From: an uncultured Acetatifactor sp.
GTDB taxonomy: Bacteria; Bacillota; Clostridia; Lachnospirales; Lachnospiraceae
Direction: 5' to 3'
Assembly: GCA_910586435.1 (NCBI GenBank)
Contig: CAJUGT010000010.1
Location: 1-51,381, forward strand
DNA: 51,381 bases
A program made the position numbers and the translations under genes. Positions 51,218-51,381 of this stretch are shown here, piece after piece (the first letter of the stretch is position 1; the number at the start of each line of letters is the position of its first letter). The notes below the pieces were generated by a model, which worked only from the letters and a program-made list of their open reading frames with translations, was not told where the DNA came from and made no database searches.

Positions 51218-51381
51218 CAGGGATGGGGACAGGCAGTCAGGGACGGGGACAGAAGCCAGGGATGGGAACAAGCAGTCAGAGACGGGGACAGGAAGCCAGG
51301 GATGGGAACAGGCAGTCAGGGACGGGGACAGAAGCCAGGGATGGGAACAAGCAGTCAGAGACGGGGACAGGAAGCCAGGGA
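51218..51381 (+). repeat. Tandem repeat of a 39-40-bp unit, cut by the window end
   Basis: Four units built from CAGGGATGGGAACA and GCAGTCAGAGACGGGGACAG half-units (each half about 20 bases) run from 51218 to the last base. The first unit differs slightly (GGGGACA in place of GGGAACA). Preceded at 51192 by AAGCGCTGCT, also found in the hairpin at 37089. It continues beyond the window. Confidence 0.9.

Overview
The window looks like chromosomal DNA of an anaerobic Firmicute, most likely of the Lachnospiraceae (Clostridia). The pointers are purine-rich Shine-Dalgarno sites in front of nearly every gene, TTGACA/TATAAT-type promoters, a T-box leader, a VanG/VanT-type D-Ser pair, an RluA enzyme with a clostridial-style active site, and a GGDEF/EAL protein paired with a lipoprotein. 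This placement is inferred from gene content, not from a database match. No rRNA, phage, insertion sequence or CRISPR array was seen.

1-21513 (+): a surface-polysaccharide locus. It holds glycosyltransferases (GT4, GT2, GT26), two Wzx-type flippases, two Wzy-type polymerase candidates, a Wzz-like chain-length protein with a decayed kinase-like tail, a UDP-glucuronate epimerase-like enzyme, and all four activities for GDP-D-glycero-D-manno-heptose packed into three genes (hddA, an hddC-gmhB fusion, gmhA). Two runs of exactly nine G lie in genes of this locus. One breaks the reading frame of a GT2-GtrA gene and the other is in frame, so phase variation is likely. No initiating phosphoglycosyltransferase is present; it may lie left of the window.

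21835-25738 (-): a vanT-like membrane serine racemase and a vanG-like D-Ala-D-Ser ligase, without vanXY or vanY. Polysaccharide and van genes together are enclosed by an inverted pair of about 86-bp repeats (1-86 and 25876-25960).

26137-37041 (+): a solute-binding lipoprotein coupled to a sensor-GGDEF-EAL protein, then a tandem-promoter region with a structured leader, an OmpR-type two-component system, an RsmF-like rRNA methyltransferase, an RluA-type pseudouridine synthase and an AI-2E family exporter.

37042-49028: an accessory stretch with an RNA theme. It holds a three-domain RNA-repair enzyme (kinase, metallophosphatase, Rnl1-like ligase), a Uma2-type nuclease fold, a methionyl-tRNA synthetase-like paralog behind an apparent attenuator (promoter, ten GCAAA repeats, 30-codon leader ORF, terminator), an AraC-type regulator fused to a chemoreceptor-like coiled coil, a 2H phosphoesterase behind a T-box leader, and a two-gene operon of a cytoplasmic ParB-like/BMP fusion with a metallophosphoesterase.

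49612-51381: tRNA-Pro(CGG) with its own promoter and terminator, a voltage-gated K+ channel with two RCK-C domains, and a GGGACGGGGACAG-type tandem repeat running off the right edge.
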